This document shows, piece by piece, positions 52,890-61,240 of a DNA stretch of 64,000 nt. Numbering within the stretch: position 1 is the stretch's first letter; each line of letters starts with the position of its first letter. The translations under genes and the position numbers were made by a program. The notes beneath the pieces are model-generated. The model did no database searches. It was not told where the DNA came from and saw only the letters and a program-made list of their open reading frames with translations. The DNA lies in NCBI GenBank assembly GCA_963753245.1, contig CAVWBK010000002.1, positions 310,001 through 374,000 of the forward strand, given 5' to 3'. Origin of the DNA: VRUE01 sp963753245. GTDB lineage: Bacteria; Actinomycetota; Thermoleophilia; Solirubrobacterales; 70-9.

Positions 52890-54236
52890 CTACCGCCTCC
52901 TTTTCTTCTTCCTCAGCTTGAGGGTGACCTTCTCCGATTGCGTGTTCGCCGTGCCGCCGGTGGGGGTGAAGGTGACGGAGAACCGAACCTTGAGCTTGTG
53001 ATGCCTGTGCTCCCTCTTCTTCGCCTTGCCGATTGGCTTGATCAGGAGCGGGACGCTGCTCGCTCCGCTGGATTTCCCACTCACTGTCCGCAGGCCCTTC
53101 CCGGAAAGAAGGAGCGATCCCGCGTCGGGAAGGGTCAGGGTCAGGGTCGCCGTTCCCTTCTTCTTGTTCAGCTTCAGCTTGCTTCCGGAGAGGCTGAAAG
53201 TGTTGGAGGGCGGCGGCCCGGTTCGGCCCGACGAGCCCGATCCGCTTACATCGATGGCAGGGAGGCTCGCCCCTTCCGCGGTCGCCCCGGCCGTGTTGAG
53301 GTTGCCGCCCCCACCTGATCCGTCGAGATTGGCGAAGCCGATCGGTGTGGTTTTGCTGCCGTAGTTCGCCCAGTAAACCCTGCCCGTGCTGGGGTCGACT
53401 GCCGCGCCAGCCGGACTTTCCACGGTCGCCCCGCTGGTGCTCAGATTACCGCCGCCCGATCCGTTGAGATTTGCAAAGGCGATCTGTTTTCCTTCGGTTT
53501 CCAGCAGCAGCTCTGTCCAGTAGATCCTGCCGGTGGCGGCGTCGATCGCCGGGCCTTCGCCGACATATGACAGCGCACCGGTGCTGCTCAGGTCTGCACC
53601 GCCGGATCCGCTGAGGTTGGCGTAAGAGATCTGATCGCTTTCTTCGCTGGCGCCCTTGTTGATCCAGTAGATCCTGCCCGAGGTGGGTTCGATTGTGACG
53701 CCGCTTGGCACATTCGCCGTCGCCCCAGCGGTGTTGAGGTTGCCCCCGCCGGACCCGTTGAGGTTTGCGTAGGAGATCGGCGTCGTATTGCTGTTGTTGG
53801 CCCAGTAGATCCTGCCGGAGGCAGCGTCGATCGCCACGCCTACGGCGTCATTCGCCGTCGCCCCAGCGGTGTTGAGGTTGCCCCCGCCGGACCCGTTGAG
53901 GTTTGCGTAGGAGATCGGCGTCGTGTTGCTGCCTTCATTGGCCCAGTAGATCCTGTCGGAGGCAGCGTCGATCGCAACGCCCCGGGCTCGGTTTGCCGTC
54001 GCGCCTGCGGTGTTGAGGTTGCCTCCGCCGCTGCCGTCGAGGTTGGCGTAGGCAATCGGCGTCGTGTTGTTTCTTGCGTTGGACCAGTAGATCGCGTTGG
54101 CGGCAAATGCCGTAGGCGCTACCCCGAGAGTCAGAAGGGCCGCTCCGATCAGCGTGGCGACAAGGCCTGTGGCACGTGTCCAATTGGATGAGGGCGCATC
54201 TTCGGCTTCTCGGTTTCGAGGTGATCGAACCCCCAT
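52890..54236 (-). CDS. Secreted YWTD/LDLR-B-like repeat protein
   Basis: 448 residues. A signal peptide (VATLIGAALLTLGVAPTAFA) is followed by six repeats of about 46-50 residues (about 46-335) of the type GVAIDAASGRIYWAN with YANLNGSGGGNLNTAGA, which suits a six-bladed propeller. After a Ser/Gly/Pro linker comes a beta-type domain (about 350-440) and a very basic end (KLRKKKRRR). AGGAGG lies 7 nt before ATG 54236. Two adjacent repeats are almost identical in DNA. Likely surface-associated; partner unknown. Confidence 0.85.
   Translation of the reverse strand: MGVRSPRNREAEDAPSSNWTRATGLVATLIGAALLTLGVAPTAFAANAIYWSNARNNTTPIAYANLDGSGGGNLNTAGATANRARGVAIDAASDRIYWANEGSNTTPISYANLNGSGGGNLNTAGATANDAVGVAIDAASGRIYWANNSNTTPISYANLNGSGGGNLNTAGATANVPSGVTIEPTSGRIYWINKGASEESDQISYANLSGSGGADLSSTGALSYVGEGPAIDAATGRIYWTELLLETEGKQIAFANLNGSGGGNLSTSGATVESPAGAAVDPSTGRVYWANYGSKTTPIGFANLDGSGGGGNLNTAGATAEGASLPAIDVSGSGSSGRTGPPPSNTFSLSGSKLKLNKKKGTATLTLTLPDAGSLLLSGKGLRTVSGKSSGASSVPLLIKPIGKAKKREHRHHKLKVRFSVTFTPTGGTANTQSEKVTLKLRKKKRRR
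53711..53989. repeat. Near-identical tandem 138-bp repeat units
   Basis: Units beginning at 53711 and 53849 are offset by exactly 138 bp (46 codons) and differ at only a few positions. They lie inside the propeller gene and could expand or contract by recombination. Confidence 0.8.
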
Positions 54237-55113
54237 TGTCGTCCTCCTGTCTCGTTGTGCCTTCCCGAGTCTCCACGGGAATCTTGGTTTGAAGACGAGT
54301 TTTTGTCAGGCAAGAAAATCACGAGGGAAGCTTGCCGTTCTCGGCTACGCGTCGATCCTAATCAGGTCGAGCCTCCTAGGGGCGCAGCGCCTCCCTGCCC
54401 GGTTTAGCCTCCACACGGCCTGCACCTCGTCATCGATCGTGCGCAGAGCCAGATCTCCAACTGAACCGTAATCGGCGGCAATCCAGTCCCAGGGCCGCGA
54501 TTGTCAACTCCGGTTTAATTTTAAAACTGACCCCCCTGCGAGGAGGCCGCTTAGGCGATGAGTCCCGCCTGCGCAGGCGAGCCCGTAGGGCGAGGCGGGT
54601 GTGCCGAGCATGACGTTGAGATCGGAGGTGAAGCGAACCCCATCTTGGCTTCCCCCTCGGCCCGAATTCGCCGCACGTTTCGCCCGCGACTCTCCATCCG
54701 GTTGGTGGCCCCAGCGGCCTGGGACCGGCGCTGAGCTGGAATATGGCGGCGCTGTCCCGCGCTTCCAGCGATCCGTCCGGTCTCGGTTGCGACCTCGCCC
54801 ATTTCGCATTTGGCAACGGAGTTATTTGCGCGAGGGCCGCGTCTGACGACTGCCGCCGATCACACTCCTTCGGTCCTCGTCTGAACGTCCCCCGCGGCGG
54901 GGGGCTCTGGTCGTCGGGGGTTCGGGAGTCCTTCACTCGCCTGACGATCAGGGGAACCGAGATCTGTTCTCGAACTCGACAACGAGGCAGAACTCAAGAA
55001 CGGCGGCCTGGACCGGGCGAAGCTCGTCCCGCAGCGCTCGCAACTGAACATCGATCCTCCACTCCACTCCTCTCCATCCATCGACTACCGCACGGCTGCT
55101 GCAGGGCTCCAAG
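54237..55113. other. Gene-poor region of 877 nt
   Basis: Between the YWTD-like gene and tetR. Several open frames exist on both strands but none has a start, motif or composition that supports a gene. It includes the mobile-element remnant at 54503-54600. Confidence 0.4.
54503..54600. mobile_element. Decayed IS end (remnant)
   Basis: Begins TGTCAACTCCGGTTT and has an AT-rich TTAATTTTAAAACTGACC stretch, unlike the surrounding DNA. GCGAGCCCGTAGGGCGAG follows at about 54573, also found near 47105 and, in complement and with slight change, at about 42838 inside the small element. TGTCAA with a nearby CCGGTT block mirrors the right end of that element. No transposase remains. Boundaries are approximate. 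Confidence 0.4.
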
Positions 55114-55794
55114 CTATGAGTTGGGGGGTGGCGAGGAAGATGCTGGCAGGAGGCCGCGGACCAGCGACTCACGAGCCTGGTTGAGCATCTGTTCGAACTC
55201 AACGTCGGAGATATCCATATTGGCCGGTCCGAGGTGTGCCGCGATGACTCCGTCCCAGGCCGCCCACATAAAGCGCGCCATTGGCTCGGGGTCGACCGAG
55301 CGGATCACCCCTTCCTCGGCCGCCTCACTCAGCAACCCGGCCATGCGCGTAACTTCGGCGCTGATCCGCTCGGCGATCCGAGTGGCGGGGCCGGGCGCTT
55401 CCTCGGCGCTGGGACGATCGGGCGGAGGGAAGCGAAAGAGGCGAAAGTACGAGGGGTGCTCGCGGGCGAAGCGCAAGTAGCCCTCGCCCATCCCCACCAG
55501 GCGTTCCAGCGGGCCGCTGCCAGCGGCGAAGCCCGCCTCGCTATAGCGCTTGTCCAGGGCCAAGGCTCGATCGACAAGTGCGGAGTAGACGCCCTCCTTG
55601 CCGCCGAAATGGGCATAGATCGAGCCGACCGCGACGTCGGCCTCCTCGGAGAGGTCCTCCATCGTGGTGGCGGTGTAGCCGCGGGTAAGGAAGAGACGCT
55701 CGGCGGCTTGGAGGATCGCTCCGGAGGTGCGTGCTTTGCGGCGCTCGGTTCGGGTGGTGGGAGGAGAGGCGGCAGCGATCAGGGGCAGGGGCAT
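55114..55794 (-). CDS. TetR-family transcriptional regulator
   Basis: 226 residues. The N-terminal helix-turn-helix (about 20-65) reads AILQAAERLFLTRGYTATTM and EDLSEEADVAVGSIYAHFGG, the TetR signature. The C-terminal ligand domain is helical, with a WAAWDGVIAAHLGP block as in the AcrR-like subgroup. Start ATG 55794 is supported by TAATCT 5 nt upstream; the frame is open further upstream but would overlap the divergent gene's promoter. It probably controls itself and the divergent membrane protein. Confidence 0.9.
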   Translation of the reverse strand: MPLPLIAAASPPTTRTERRKARTSGAILQAAERLFLTRGYTATTMEDLSEEADVAVGSIYAHFGGKEGVYSALVDRALALDKRYSEAGFAAGSGPLERLVGMGEGYLRFAREHPSYFRLFRFPPPDRPSAEEAPGPATRIAERISAEVTRMAGLLSEAAEEGVIRSVDPEPMARFMWAAWDGVIAAHLGPANMDISDVEFEQMLNQARESLVRGLLPASSSPPPNS

Positions 55795-55799
55795 CTGCA

Positions 55800-55850
55800 A
55801 GATTATGCCAGAACTGTAATCTACATTTAGTTTCGTAATAGACTTCATAA
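55800..55850. promoter_or_regulatory. Divergent promoter/operator region of tetR
   Basis: On the minus strand TAATCT (55800-55805) is 5 nt from the tetR ATG. The AT-rich spacer holds TGTAATCTACA, a short dyad (TGTA/TACA), and AACT...AGTT arms, suitable as a TetR operator. Plus-strand transcription toward 55863 must start in the same spacer. Confidence 0.4.
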
Positions 55851-55862
55851 AGGAGGAACTCG

Positions 55863-56246
55863 TTGCCTCTCCTCGTCAAGCTGGGAATATGTGAGCTGGC
55901 GGTCGGCGTTGTTTCCGGCTGGGCCATGATCGCGATGATCGAGAGACCCGAGGCGCTCAAACGGGTTGGGGTCCGACAGCTCGGGCGTATCCGACAGACC
56001 CATCTCGACCTGCTGATGCAGGGCACGATCCTCGCTGTGGTTGGCGCCGCCGTCAGCTCGGTCCCGGCCTGGATCGGGATCCTCCTCGTTCTTGGCGCCT
56101 ACGTCGCTCCGCTCACCCTTGGGGTGCTGGCCTTTCGCCCCGAGCTGCAGAAGGATTCGATCGTCTACCGAGGGCTGAACACCAGCGTCTTGACGGCCTT
56201 CACCGTCGCCTGGGTCGCCCTGACCTTCACCGTCCTCTCGCGCTGA
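55863..56246 (+). CDS. Small four-helix membrane protein
   Basis: 127 residues from TTG 55863, which has AAAGGAGG 8 nt upstream. Four hydrophobic segments are visible: ICELAVGVVSGWAMIAMI, LLMQGTILAVVGAAV, IGILLVLGAYVAPLTLGVLAF and SVLTAFTVAWVALTFTVL. The RQTHLDLLMQGTIL part is typical of small proteins found beside TetR regulators. Function unknown; an efflux or membrane-stress role is a guess from context. Confidence 0.8.
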   Translation: MPLLVKLGICELAVGVVSGWAMIAMIERPEALKRVGVRQLGRIRQTHLDLLMQGTILAVVGAAVSSVPAWIGILLVLGAYVAPLTLGVLAFRPELQKDSIVYRGLNTSVLTAFTVAWVALTFTVLSR

Positions 56247-56484
56247 AGCCACCAGCGTCACCTCGATTGAAACCCCAAGAGTCGCCTTTCCGGCAGTCAA
56301 AGCTGTCAGCCGCATGTGAGGCCACCTCCCCCTGGCTCACCGCCTGCCTCTGTTCGGCCGTAGGTCAGACTCCGCCCACGCCTTATTGCGTTCAGGTTCG
56401 GGGGCCAAGCCCGCGCGAATCCGCTTCAAGGAGCTCTTGCGCACGTTGGGAGTTGGGCACTGGAGTACGGTCCTTGTCCTTGCG

Positions 56485-57072
56485 ATGGCGAAGTCAGTCC
56501 ATACCCCAAGCGCCTACGACGTAGCGGGTGTTCCGCTCACCCCCCGGACCCGCCGTCTGTTGGCGCTCGAGTTCGGTGACCGTGAGGATTTCGACGATCC
56601 GAAGTTGGAGTGGCGCCGGCTCTTCTCCGAGTTGCTGGGGACATTCTTCTTGGTTCTCGTTGCTGCGGGCGGCGGCCTGCTCCACGCAAAGGGTCAGATA
56701 AGCCTGGCCGCCGCGGTGGTGGCCCCGGGTCACGTGGGCTTCAACGGCCGCCTCGCGGCCCTGATCACCAAGGGCGTGGGGAACATGTGGGCCTTTTACG
56801 CGGTCGCCCTGGCGATGGGCCTGTGGATGGTCGGGCTTGGGGCGAGTCTGTTCGGCGATGCCTATCCCAGGTCGCTGATGTTGCTTGTCTTTGGCGGCAT
56901 CGTGCAGATGTTGTTGATGATCGCGATCATGGTCGGCCAGCAGGTGCTCGGCCAGGCGGCGGATAAACGAGCCATGCGGACCTATAAGGACGCCGAGGCG
57001 AGCCTCCACGAGTGCCAGAAGATACAGGCCCACCTCTATAGCCAGGACAAGCTGAGAGAGACGCCCGGCTGA
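56485..57072 (+). CDS. Hybrid membrane protein: aquaporin N-terminus joined to another domain
   Basis: 195 residues. The first about 75 residues match the N-terminal extension and first helix of actinobacterial MIP/aquaporins (WRRLFSELLGTFFLVLVAAG, then ISLAAAVVAPG), but no NPA motif follows. After APG the sequence changes to FNGRLAALITKGVGNMWAFY, a helix pair, and SLMLLVFGGIVQMLLMIAIMVGQQVLG with an acidic tail (TYKDAEASLHECQKIQAHL), which resembles a separate small membrane family (DUF1003-like). The junction is in frame. Channel function is not expected. Confidence 0.65.
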   Translation: MAKSVHTPSAYDVAGVPLTPRTRRLLALEFGDREDFDDPKLEWRRLFSELLGTFFLVLVAAGGGLLHAKGQISLAAAVVAPGHVGFNGRLAALITKGVGNMWAFYAVALAMGLWMVGLGASLFGDAYPRSLMLLVFGGIVQMLLMIAIMVGQQVLGQAADKRAMRTYKDAEASLHECQKIQAHLYSQDKLRETPG

Positions 57073-57202
57073 GCCCGCGGTCCGCGACCGGTGGGCCCCG
57101 TGGCGAGGCACGTGGGGAGCGGCCCATGCCGATACATCAGTCCAAGCAACCGCGCGTGGCCCCTCAGGACGGTGGTGCCCACCCGACTTCTGCCGCTCTG
57201 CG

Positions 57203-59134
57203 CTAGACCTCGATCAGCGAGCCCATGATCAGCGTGCGGTCGCGGGGGAGGCCGAAGTATTCGGCGGCGTCGGCGGTGATTTGCGATGTCGCGACAAAGA
57301 GACGCTTGCGCCAGCGCGTCATTCCGGGTGCATCGCCAACCTGGAGGTCGATCGTAGAGAGAAAATATGAGGCCTCATCGACCTCCAGCGGGCACTCGAG
57401 CCCAGCCGTCGCGGCGAGGCGAAGGACGCCCGGCACATTTGGCTCATCCATGTAGCCGAAGCGGGCCGCAACATGGGTGATTCCATCATCGGAGTAGCCG
57501 AGGTCATCGACGACCAGGCGCTGGTCAGGGGGCACGTGGGGGATGGGCACGGTTTCGATCGAGAGGATCACGACGTGCTCGTGAAGTATCTGGTTGTGCT
57601 CGACGTTGGCGCGCATCGCCAGTGGCGTGGTCGTCTTGTCTCGATTGAGGAAAACCGCCGTGCCCGGTATCCGCTGGAGGCCGGGGTCGCGGTTGTGCAG
57701 CTCCTCGACGAACGCACGCAGGGAGCCCTCGTGGCTCTCCCGTCGTTCGGTGACCAGCTGTCGCCCTCGTTGCCAGGTGGTCAGCACCGTGAATACCGCA
57801 GCGGCGATCAAGAGTGGGAACCAGGCGCCGTGGGGGATCTTGGTGATATTCGCAGTTAGGAAAAGGAGATCGACGGTGAGGAAGAAGCCGGCGCCGCCGA
57901 GGGCGAGCCAGAGTGGTTTTTTCCAGCGATGACGAACGATGTAGAAGAAAAGCAGGGTTGTGATCGTGATCGTGCCGGTTACCGCCATGCCGTAGGCGAA
58001 GGCGAGTGCTGTGGAAGTCTGAAAGGCGAAGACCAAGAGCAGCACGGCGATCATCAGCACCCAGTTGATCCAGGGCACATAGATCTGCCCGACCGCGTGT
58101 TCGGAGGTGTGGGAGATCCGCAAACGCGGCAAATAGCCAAGTTGCACTGCCTGGTGGGTGATCGAGAAGGCGCCGGTGATCACCGCCTGGGAAGCGATGA
58201 TCGTCGCCGCGGTCGCCAGCACGACCATCGGCAGCCGGGCCCAGTCGGGAACCAGGAGAAAGAAGGGACTGGCAATGTTCGCGCTGGGGTTGCCCAGGAT
58301 GAGGGCACCCTGGCCCATGTAGTTGAGAATGCAGGCCGGGAAGACGACCAGAAGCCAGGCGCGGGTGATCGGCGAGCGGCCAAAATGGCCCAGGTCTGCG
58401 TAGAGGGCCTCAGCTCCGGTTATCGCGAGCACGACCGCCGCGAGCGAGAAGAACGCCATTGAGAAGTGCCCCGTCAGGAAGCCCAGCGCATAGCTGGGGG
58501 AGAGTGCTTTGAGGATTTCCGGGTGCAGGGCAATGCCCGAGATCCCGCAGGCGCTGATCACCAAGAACCAGATCAACATCACCGGGCCGAACATCCGCCC
58601 GACGGTTGCCGTTCCCAGCCGTTGAGTCGCAAAGAGCATGACGATGACCACCGCGGTGATCGGGACTACCAGGTGACTGAGTGAGGAGTCGACGATCTTC
58701 AGGCCTTCGATCGCGGAGAGCACCGAGACCGCCGGGGTGATCATGCTGTCGCCAAAGAACAGGGAGGCGCCGAAGATGCCGAGCGCTGCGAGCACCAGCT
58801 TGGCTCGCTGACTCCCCTGCACACCTTGGCGGCGGATCAGCGTGATGAGGGCCATGATGCCCCCCTCGCCGTCGTTGTCGGCGCGCATCACGAGCAGCAC
58901 ATACTTAAAGGTGACGACAATCGTTACTGCCCAAAAGATCAACGAGATGATCCCGAAAATGCTCTCGGTTGAGGCGGTGACTGGGTGCGGGTCGCTGGGG
59001 TTAAAGACCGTCTGGATCGTGTAGAGCGGGCTGGTACCGATGTCGCCAAAGACGACGCCGAGCGCGCCGACGAAGAGGGCCGCCTGGGCGGGAGAGCGCG
59101 CGTTTGCGCGGTGGCTGTTCGCGTCGCGGCTCAG
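57203..59134 (-). CDS. kup: Kup-type potassium uptake protein
   Basis: About 643 residues if it starts at the CTG 59134; the family N-terminus ALFVGALGVVFGDIGTSPLY is clearly present at about residues 22-41. No ATG, GTG or TTG occurs between the in-frame TGA at 59141 and this motif; the first canonical start (TTG 58942) would lose two key stretches. Twelve TM helices fit. Other blocks are MRADNDGEGGIMALI, FFGDSMITPAVSVLSAIEG, ALYADLGHFG and NYMGQGALIL. The soluble C-terminal domain is normal. Kup is a K+/H+ symporter. Either a rare start is used or the 5' end is damaged. Confidence 0.88.
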   Translation of the reverse strand: MSRDANSHRANARSPAQAALFVGALGVVFGDIGTSPLYTIQTVFNPSDPHPVTASTESIFGIISLIFWAVTIVVTFKYVLLVMRADNDGEGGIMALITLIRRQGVQGSQRAKLVLAALGIFGASLFFGDSMITPAVSVLSAIEGLKIVDSSLSHLVVPITAVVIVMLFATQRLGTATVGRMFGPVMLIWFLVISACGISGIALHPEILKALSPSYALGFLTGHFSMAFFSLAAVVLAITGAEALYADLGHFGRSPITRAWLLVVFPACILNYMGQGALILGNPSANIASPFFLLVPDWARLPMVVLATAATIIASQAVITGAFSITHQAVQLGYLPRLRISHTSEHAVGQIYVPWINWVLMIAVLLLVFAFQTSTALAFAYGMAVTGTITITTLLFFYIVRHRWKKPLWLALGGAGFFLTVDLLFLTANITKIPHGAWFPLLIAAAVFTVLTTWQRGRQLVTERRESHEGSLRAFVEELHNRDPGLQRIPGTAVFLNRDKTTTPLAMRANVEHNQILHEHVVILSIETVPIPHVPPDQRLVVDDLGYSDDGITHVAARFGYMDEPNVPGVLRLAATAGLECPLEVDEASYFLSTIDLQVGDAPGMTRWRKRLFVATSQITADAAEYFGLPRDRTLIMGSLIEV

Positions 59135-59282
59135 TTGACTTCAAGTTCCATGCGGGCCTGATCACCGTATATGGAATCGCCAATCGCGCCCGCCGAGGAG
59201 AGGTTGACGTTGACATCTGCGAGGCGATCAGCGGATCTCGTCCGATCCTCAGCTGGACGCGCTCACCACATTGCCGGGGTGA

Positions 59283-59864
59283 TTACGGAATCGGCACGGG
59301 CCTCGATCCGGCTTCGGGCTGAGGATTCGTCGAAGTTCCATCGAGGCGGCTCAGCCATCTGAGGGTGAGCATCAGCGCCGGGGGTATGACCAATGCCCCC
59401 GATAGCGCCAAGAACCACGGCTCTGCGGCGTCGCTGCCGGCTCCAATCGTGTGCCCGATCGCCAGTAACCAGAAGACGGCAGTGAACCGGTGCAGTCGGC
59501 GCCAGCGCGCTGCGCCGATCCGATCGCGAAGGTAGTAGGTGAGGCCGAGCACGGCGAGTCCGTAACCGGCGACGATCCCGAGGCCGGTCCAAATCGGTCG
59601 GTAGGCGCCGGCGAAGGGAATTGCGAGGCCGGTTAGGCCCGGGGCCAGAAAGGAATCTCCGAGCAGTGAGACACCGTGCAATGCAACCATCGCCAGGGTG
59701 GTGAGCGAAAGGGCCTCGTGAATCGCGCGCAGATCTCGCTTGTTTGCAGACTTGCGCTTGGCGCTCATCATCAGCCCGAGTCCGACGCTGGCACTGGAGA
59801 GCAGAAGCGCGGCGCCACCGGCGGCGCGACTGGTGATCCAAAACAGGTGGGGGGCGACATTCAT
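59283..59864 (-). CDS. Ferric-reductase-like transmembrane haem protein
   Basis: 193 residues, about six TM segments. His pairs are placed as in the ferric reductase/YedZ fold: IHEALSLTTLAMVALHG on one helix and RLHRFTAVFWLLAIGHTIGAG on another, likely binding two haems. No flavin or NAD domain. Last gene of a minus-strand set; its start overlaps the apbE end by 4 nt, so they are co-translated. Electron transfer across the membrane is inferred. Confidence 0.82.
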   Translation of the reverse strand: MNVAPHLFWITSRAAGGAALLLSSASVGLGLMMSAKRKSANKRDLRAIHEALSLTTLAMVALHGVSLLGDSFLAPGLTGLAIPFAGAYRPIWTGLGIVAGYGLAVLGLTYYLRDRIGAARWRRLHRFTAVFWLLAIGHTIGAGSDAAEPWFLALSGALVIPPALMLTLRWLSRLDGTSTNPQPEAGSRPVPIP

Positions 59865-60811
59865 TGTGCTAACAGCGCCCTTGGCAGTGGCCGTTCGGCA
59901 TCGACGAGCTCGACCTCGCCGCTATCGCGGATCAGGACTCCGCCGTGGGGTAGCCAGGCCGCCGCGCGGTCGGGACCGGAAAGCAGTGCCGCCTTCGCAA
60001 GGGTCTCGGCGAGCAAGGCTGTGGGCGCGATCGCACTCGCCTGCACGATGCCGGTGAAGGCGGGCTTGCCGTTGGAGGGGTCGAGGATATGGTGGGCGAC
60101 GCGACCATCGGGGTCGATCCAGCAGCGGCGACCGATGCCGCTTGTCGCCACCGCCCCGGCGGGCAGCTTGAACTCATGGACCGGCTGGCCCCCGAACGGG
60201 TCATCGACAAGCACCGTGCGCGGCTGCTGGGCAGTGCCGCCGATCCGGATGTCTCCGCAGCAGTCGACCGCGTAAGAGCTGTGTTCTTGAAGTGTGGCGG
60301 CGAGTAGATCCGCGAGCAGTCCCTTGGCGATGCCGCCGCTGTCGATTCGCAGTCCGGGCGGGCGGCTGACCGAGCCGGCGATCTGGTCGGCGAGGACGGA
60401 GCGCCATCTGCGATTGGGATTCGCCCCCGCCGGTGAGCGACGCGGGCTGCGCGACAGCGCATCGGCGAGGGAGACTGACCCGTGCTCCTCCATCGAGTCG
60501 CGGTAGCCGGCGCGCTCCAGGTCCCCGATCAGCGTTGCGTCGACTAGACCACCGCTTCGTTGCCCAGCCGTAGCCACCGCGTCGGCAACTCGCAGCATCA
60601 GTGGACTCGCCGGCACAACCTCACGCTGATCGGCATTCAAGTGGGTGAGCTCGCTATCGGGGAGAAAGCGCGAGAGACGTCGGTGGGCCTCGAGCAGGTG
60701 CGAGGCGGCCCTATCGGCTGACACCTCTGAGCTCTGGCTGTCTTTAGTGCGCACGTGGACGGTGGCGGTTCCGCCAAAGCAGGCAAAGCATCGGTGCGCT
60801 TCGAGGCTCAT
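59861..60811 (-). CDS. apbE: FAD:protein FMN transferase (ApbE)
   Basis: 316 residues. ApbE attaches FMN covalently to Thr/Ser of extracytoplasmic redox proteins. Motifs are GGLVDATLIGDLERAGY, RIDSGGIAKGLLADLLA, VDCCGDIRIGG, GIGRRCW and HHILDPSNGKPAF, the last with the Mg/FAD-binding residues. There is no clear lipoprotein signal. No protein with an FMN-acceptor D-G-x-S/T-x-T motif was seen in the window, so its target must be elsewhere. Overlaps both neighbours by 4 nt. Confidence 0.92.
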   Translation of the reverse strand: MSLEAHRCFACFGGTATVHVRTKDSQSSEVSADRAASHLLEAHRRLSRFLPDSELTHLNADQREVVPASPLMLRVADAVATAGQRSGGLVDATLIGDLERAGYRDSMEEHGSVSLADALSRSPRRSPAGANPNRRWRSVLADQIAGSVSRPPGLRIDSGGIAKGLLADLLAATLQEHSSYAVDCCGDIRIGGTAQQPRTVLVDDPFGGQPVHEFKLPAGAVATSGIGRRCWIDPDGRVAHHILDPSNGKPAFTGIVQASAIAPTALLAETLAKAALLSGPDRAAAWLPHGGVLIRDSGEVELVDAERPLPRALLAQ

Positions 60812-61239
60812 GATTGGCTCGTGATCACAGGAGCAGGTTCGGGTTCGACCGCTTCGACTTCTTCAGGCACGACTTCTTCGAATTCTGGTTCGACCGCTTC
60901 GGGTGCGGTTTCTTCGAATTCTGGTTCGGCGACTTCAGGTTCGACCACTTCTACTTCGGTCTCTTGCGGTTCGGCTTCAATTTGGTCCGACGCGGTGTGG
61001 TTACGGGGCGCCTTGGTTGCGCGGCGAGCGGCGGCGGCTGCCGTGCGGGAGGCAGAGTTGAGCACCGGATCGTTGCCGGTTGCCATTTGTACAAAGACAA
61101 TTCCCCAGAGCAGCGCGAAGGTGATCAGGGAAACGGAGATGACCCGACCGCGCAGGCGTCCGATCCGCTCTTGTTGGGCCCGCTGGCGACTCTTGGCTGC
61201 CCGACGTCGTTCCATCTCCTCGAAGGGATCGAGCTCCAT
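60808..61239 (-). CDS. Single-TM protein with Glu/Pro/Val-rich extracytoplasmic tail
   Basis: 143 residues from ATG 61239. A charged N-terminus (MELDPFEEMERRRAAKSRQR) precedes one TM helix (VISVSLITFALLWGIVFVQMATG, about 32-55). After it comes an Ala/Arg stretch and a tail of Glu-Val-Glu-Pro-type repeats (VEVVEPEVAEPEFEETAPEA). The orientation by positive-inside rule puts the tail outside. It lies within the redox operon, so it may be a tether or docking partner. Not recognised as a known family. Confidence 0.75.
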   Translation of the reverse strand: MELDPFEEMERRRAAKSRQRAQQERIGRLRGRVISVSLITFALLWGIVFVQMATGNDPVLNSASRTAAAAARRATKAPRNHTASDQIEAEPQETEVEVVEPEVAEPEFEETAPEAVEPEFEEVVPEEVEAVEPEPAPVITSQS

Positions 61240-61240
61240 C

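Noticed and set aside
35000..54236. A new defence island
   Set aside because: Integrase remnants, a NYN remnant and toxin-antitoxin genes are suggestive, but no recognisable defence effector or intact multi-gene defence module is present.
54430..55480. Several open frames upstream of tetR (54430-54936 minus, 54743-55480 plus)
   Set aside because: Overlap each other and the IS remnant, no motifs, and one runs antisense into tetR.
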